DNA of 64,000 nucleotides, from the NCBI RefSeq assembly GCF_000204055.1, contig NW_006768766.1, positions 2,195,243 through 2,259,242 on the forward strand, read 5' to 3'. Shown here one piece after another: positions 60,302 to 64,000 of the stretch (its first letter is position 1; each line of letters starts with the position of its first letter). Below the pieces are notes generated by a model, which made no database searches, was not told the DNA's origin, and was given only the letters and a program-made list of their open reading frames with translations. This DNA is from Melampsora larici-populina 98AG31 (Eukaryota; Basidiomycota; Pucciniomycetes; Pucciniales; Melampsoraceae). Position numbers and translations under genes: made by a program.

Positions 60302-62553
60302 TCATAAATAGATCACCACAATGTACATGTGTTTGCAGGCCGACTTGTGACGCTTGAAGGAGTCGCAGGTACAGTTATTAATCAGCCCCATACGTCCTCT
60401 AGCAGGTGCGGTGGTACAAATGGAATACTCAATGTCATGAGGTCAAGTAAAGCTGCTTATTTTCCACTGATACAAGAAAGAAATGCTAGGTAAGGACTAA
60501 GTCTTTAGCAATACATGAATGCAGGTGGACGGTTGCTCACCTTTCCGTTGGCTCCCGGTTCAATTGTTACACAGAGGGTCTTGAGGGCTTCCTCATTGTA
60601 AGTATCAGCCAACCCTTTTGCAATGTTCTGAAACTTAGTAGACCTTTGGGGACGGAAACCTAAGGTTGTTGTGATAACGCTTTGGCAAAAATCTGGTTCG
60701 GCATTCTCAACTAACGTGTGGATCAAGTTGTCAGGGTGCCAGAGAGAAGTACGACTGAGGAAACAATACTTGAGTAATTGGTGATAACTCTTGTTGAAGT
60801 TATTGGTGTGGATGCCCCGGATTGGGATGTCATGTTCCGAAAGCATGCAGTGCTTTGCGTTGTTGACCCATTGAGTATGGAAGTAATGGACAAAGTGTTT
60901 ACACTTATTGCGGTACTTGGCTTGGAAGGCAAGCCAGGCCACTTCCCAGCGTTTAGAGTAGATAACACCCATCGCGTCCTTGTGCATGAGGTCAGCGTTG
61001 TCGCAGGGAGCCTGCAATCAATGGACAGTCATTAGAACTTGTTTATCAAGAGGACCGGCAGCGGAAGTGGAAGTCAAACAATTAAAAAGTTCTTTTACAT
61101 ACCAAAGTTTTGGCCTTAGCCCAAATATCCCGTGAGGCATGGAACAAACAGAAGAAGTGGTGAGGTGGTTCTGGAGTGTTTGCATAAGTCTCCTTGAATG
61201 ACTTTTGATAAGATAATGCACAATCAGTCATGAAAGCTTTGGGGAAAATGTTGCGCTTGTCCTTCAACCATGTCAAAAGATGGGTGATGCTTGCGCTGTA
61301 ATGCAAAGTCAGTATAGGGAGATTGTGTAGTAAGAGATTGATCCCAACACACTTTTTTTCATCCGATGTTAAAAACCAAACAACAGGAATGCCGCTCCCG
61401 GTGATTGGGTGGCAAATGACAAGTGTAAGCAGTGTGAGTTTGCATGAAGGCCGTTTGGGTATGTGGGCGCAAACATTGTGAGTGGAGTCAAAACATATTA
61501 CATTGTTGCCGTACTTTTCCAGTTGAGTAGCCTGCCATGGTGAAAAGAAGGCGATTTGTAGCCACTGATCAATTTTGCTAATATCCTTCAGGACGTGCCA
61601 GCTGCGTTGTTCTAAATGCTGCATCCAAAGAGTAATCAAAGTGACAACATTATTGTCAAGATGCTTAATTCAATTGGTGTGTTGCTTAATGGCATTTGTG
61701 ACAGTTTTGTGGTTGATGTTGAGGGCTTTGGGGACAATACCTACAGAATCGGCTTCATCCTGATGATGGAGTCAGCGGTGGTAAAAGTGCAAAGCTGGAA
61801 GGTACTTACGGGAAACAGGTCAGGACATGAGAGCAATTGTTGAATTGATTGCCAGGTCAACCCTTCAATGACGTGTGCGCTAAGCCATTCACGGACTACA
61901 GACAGAAGTCGCATGTGACACATATCTTCCACTGAATAAGGGTTGTGGTGTTCATGTTTCCAAAACCATTCAAATTCCAATTTGCCATCGAGTGTCTTGC
62001 GAATAGACCAACGGGCTGGACATCCAACTTTAATAGAACCAGCAGATTTCCGGATAGGCTTGTTGAGTTGAGAATGGGAATGCTTGTGAGGATGACCGGA
62101 GCAATTGCAAAGGAAAAGTCGGGCCCATTCATGGCAACGTACAACGCCGCCTTGGCGGGGGAAGTTACTAGGAGTCGAGGTAGGAGGATGGCCATTCTGA
62201 CAAACACCCTGAGCAATCCATGGAGAAGAAGACTTCATAGCAAAAATTACATTGTTCTCAATGTCTTCTTCACGGGGGAGAGTGAGGCGAACCGGCTCGA
62301 ATGGAAACCAAGGAGGATCCCGTGAGGTGTCTTGAACAAAACGGTTAGAATTCGGATTGTGATCAAAGCCAGCTGGTGCAGGGGCGATGTGGACCAGAGG
62401 GAACGGCAGCCAATCATGAATATTGACTGCCCTGGGAAAATTTTTGGGCCCATCAAGGACAGCGATTGATCGATGACTGTCGTCTCTGGTATCAAACTCC
62501 TCGGTGGTGTCATGATTGGAGCGTTCAGTGGGTCGGGGTTTGTTGGGAAGCAT
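60302..62553 (-). pseudogene. MULE transposase with SWIM zinc finger, two internal TGAs
   Basis: The start is MLPNKPRPTERSNHD at 62551-62553. A FAR1/WRKY-like zinc region follows (VRCHEWARLFLCNC, GCPARWSIRKT, FWKHEHHNPYS). After a short intron, DEADSVGIVPKALNINHKTV leads to the catalytic domain: ATQLEKYGNNVICFDSTHNV (first Asp), GSGIPVVWFLTSDEKK, FMTDCALSYQKSF (second Asp) and FCLFHASRDIW. The next exon has WEVAWLAFQAKYRNK and THTNNFNKSYHQLLKY-like sequence, and a final exon carries the SWIM finger INNCTCDSFKRHKSACKHM before the stop at 60302-60304. TGA codons at 61670-61672 (KQHTN, stop, IKHLDNN) and 60443-60445 (KISSFT, stop, PHDIEYS) interrupt the frame; in SWIM-type MULEs the latter site is commonly Arg. 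Confidence 0.8.
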
Positions 62554-63124
62554 CACTTAAAAATAACAAGGTCGGTGGCAAACAGAGAAGAATCGCAAGT
62601 TCTACAATTAGGATTGACGTGGAGAGCAAATTTCTTTCAAAAAGACAAGTCAAAAATTTGCACTGCAGCAATAGCGCTGACAACTTTGTTCAAAGGACAA
62701 GTAAAAAGTTGCACGTGAGGAATTGTGGTAACGTGAGGGCCAAAATCTTTTCAAAGGACAAGTCCAACAATTCCACTTGGGAGTCTAACTACAACGGGAG
62801 CGGATCCAATTCACAGCGGCAACTTGGGCCATGATCAAAACAAACTTTAGGAAAAAACACTCCATCCGTTTAGCACCATCTTTCTTCCATCAACGGGATT
62901 ACGAGTGATTCCAAAGCGAACAAGAACATAGCGCGTAAAGGCGAAGCGCGACGAATTCAGATTGATGAAACCCGAGCTTGACGAATCCGCAAGACGCACC
63001 TCGGGCACAAGCGACGCGTGGCCAATTGGGCTAAAGTACCGCTCGATGAATTTCTGTTTTCAAGTCGGCGTGCTTTATCAATCACCATCTTTAAAATCAA
63101 ATTTAAACAACCATCAATTGAATA

Positions 63125-63302
63125 CAGTCAACTCTGAAATAACCCATACCACTTATAACACATACTCTTGCCTAACCCATACTTTTTTTGGTCCATAATT
63201 TTCACTTTTTAGCCCAAAAGCCCATTGTGATAACACATACTCTATGAAAACCCATACCTTTTGGGGTCCATAAAAAGGTATGGGTTATTTCAGAGACAAC
63301 TG
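63125..63302. mobile_element. 178-bp pogo-like MITE, TA target duplication
   Basis: Left CAGTCAACTCTGAAATAACC and right the counterpart of CAGTTGTCTCTGAAATAACC, both continuing CATACC. TA flanks it at 63123-63124 and 63303-63304. AACCCATAC motifs recur several times inside. It is probably a relative of the element at 53248. It lies 29 bp beyond the right target copy of the MULE. Confidence 0.75.
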
Positions 63303-63377
63303 TATGTTGATCTGCACGTGAAATAAATGATAAACTAAGTTTCAAAGTTCTATACGTAATTCATATTGAGTCTTGAC

Positions 63378-63817
63378 AGGACCCTGGAATACACCCATGG
63401 AGGGTACTTACGAAAAAACCGACCTTTTGTTGACGTAGTTTTTCGATACTAAACTGCACTTTATCAATACCTACAGGAGCACAAAAGATGCACCAGAATA
63501 AAGGCTTTCAAATGCACTAGCTCGCAGCCTGGTAGCACCAATATTACCTAAGATATATCAATGTAACGCCCAAAAAAGGGCCAAAAATCGAGGGTCGGTT
63601 TTTGGCCTTGGAGGTCGAAAAAAAAATTGCGCCATCGCGATTTACGCCGCCGTGAGACACGATGCCGGGCTCTGTCTGGTCTCATCTGATAGCCCTACTC
63701 CATGCGCATCTTTTGAAGTGCTCTGCAGCTTCATAGAGGCACTGATGCGTAGTGTAGAGGCAAAAAACTGAAAATCATGCTCCGTCAGTACCCTCCATGG
63801 GTGTATTCCAGGGTCCT
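63378..63817. mobile_element. 440-bp MITE with 31-bp identical ends and 8-bp target duplication
   Basis: It starts AGGACCCTGGAATACACCCA and continues TGGAGGGTACT; the right end is the exact reverse complement over 31 bp. GTCTTGAC flanks it on both sides (63370-63377 and 63818-63825). An 8-bp duplication fits hAT or Mutator. The identical ends suggest recent activity. Non-coding. Confidence 0.85.
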
Positions 63818-64000
63818 GTCTTGACCGATTGCAATTGCAATTGGACCATTTGAACCTACGAGAGAACTATAGTGCATGATCGAAATCTTAAAAAAAAAAG
63901 ATTGTATGAAGCAAAACTTGATATGTACTCAATTCCTTTCTTGGTTCAAAAGCTTGACCAAATGTGCAACTCATTGACGAAATCGGTGGGGAAGATGTGA

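Larger units (their letters stand above)
55569..63086. mobile_element. Complete Mutator-like element (MULE), 7.5 kb
   Basis: The element begins GGTGATTGATAAAGCACACC and ends with the counterpart of GGTGATTGATAAAGCACGCC. The inverted ends run about 36 bp with two differences (on through GACTTGAAAACA). ATCTTTAA flanks it on both sides (55561-55568 and 63087-63094), an 8-bp duplication typical of MULEs. Inside, both on the minus strand, lie a MULE transposase with FAR1-like and SWIM zinc-binding regions (60302-62553) and a second Pro/Asn/His-rich gene (57106-58697). The 1.6 kb between the genes and the 1.5 kb at the left end are non-coding as far as I can see. Confidence 0.85.

Overview
The window looks like a piece of a repeat-rich basidiomycete genome, most likely a rust fungus (Pucciniales). 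The reasons are short GT-AG introns in almost every gene, fungal housekeeping genes (DASH subunit SPC19, ER mannosidase, purine nucleoside phosphorylase), basidiomycete-type CxC5/CxC6-KDZ-like proteins, a degenerate alpha-type kinase, tiny secreted proteins and very dense DNA transposons. Species cannot be fixed from sequence alone.

Layout. 1-5.9 kb: the 3' end of an unknown gene, a broken KDZ-like gene (minus) and three Harbinger-like MITEs, two of which are butted together. 6.2-8.6 kb: SPC19 (plus) converging on a KDEL-tailed protein disulfide isomerase-like gene (minus). 10.0-14.8 kb: two tiny secreted-protein paralogues (minus) on either side of a 1.7 kb TTA-flanked element. 15.5-20.3 kb: a foldback MITE, a zinc-cluster protein and an alpha-kinase-like gene with one internal stop. 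21.0-23.2 kb: a second, apparently intact KDZ-like gene. 25.9-27.8 kb: a 528-residue putative secreted protein. 28.0-34.4 kb: hAT-like MITEs and a decayed pogo/Tigger transposase. 36.0-41.2 kb: a divergent housekeeping pair, GH47 mannosidase and purine nucleoside phosphorylase. 41.7-46.3 kb: a complete Harbinger element with 197-bp identical inverted ends. 47.3-49.1 kb: a mucin-like single-pass membrane protein. 50.3-54.4 kb: several MITEs, including a pogo-like deletion derivative. 55.6-63.1 kb: a complete 7.5 kb MULE. 63.1-63.8 kb: two more MITEs.

The most striking theme is how the transposon-related genes are broken. Eight internal stops that I could place in otherwise continuous reading frames are all TGA, and where the family consensus is recognisable the lost residue is usually arginine. 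CGA-to-TGA is the only nonsense change that C-to-T mutation confined to CpG can make, so this fits CpG-directed mutation such as the RIP-like process discussed for Pucciniomycotina. The Harbinger element carries such stops in both of its genes although its two 197-bp ends are identical, which hints at very recent damage or at movement in trans. Exon joins given here are read by eye from splice consensus and frame, and are not supported by transcripts.
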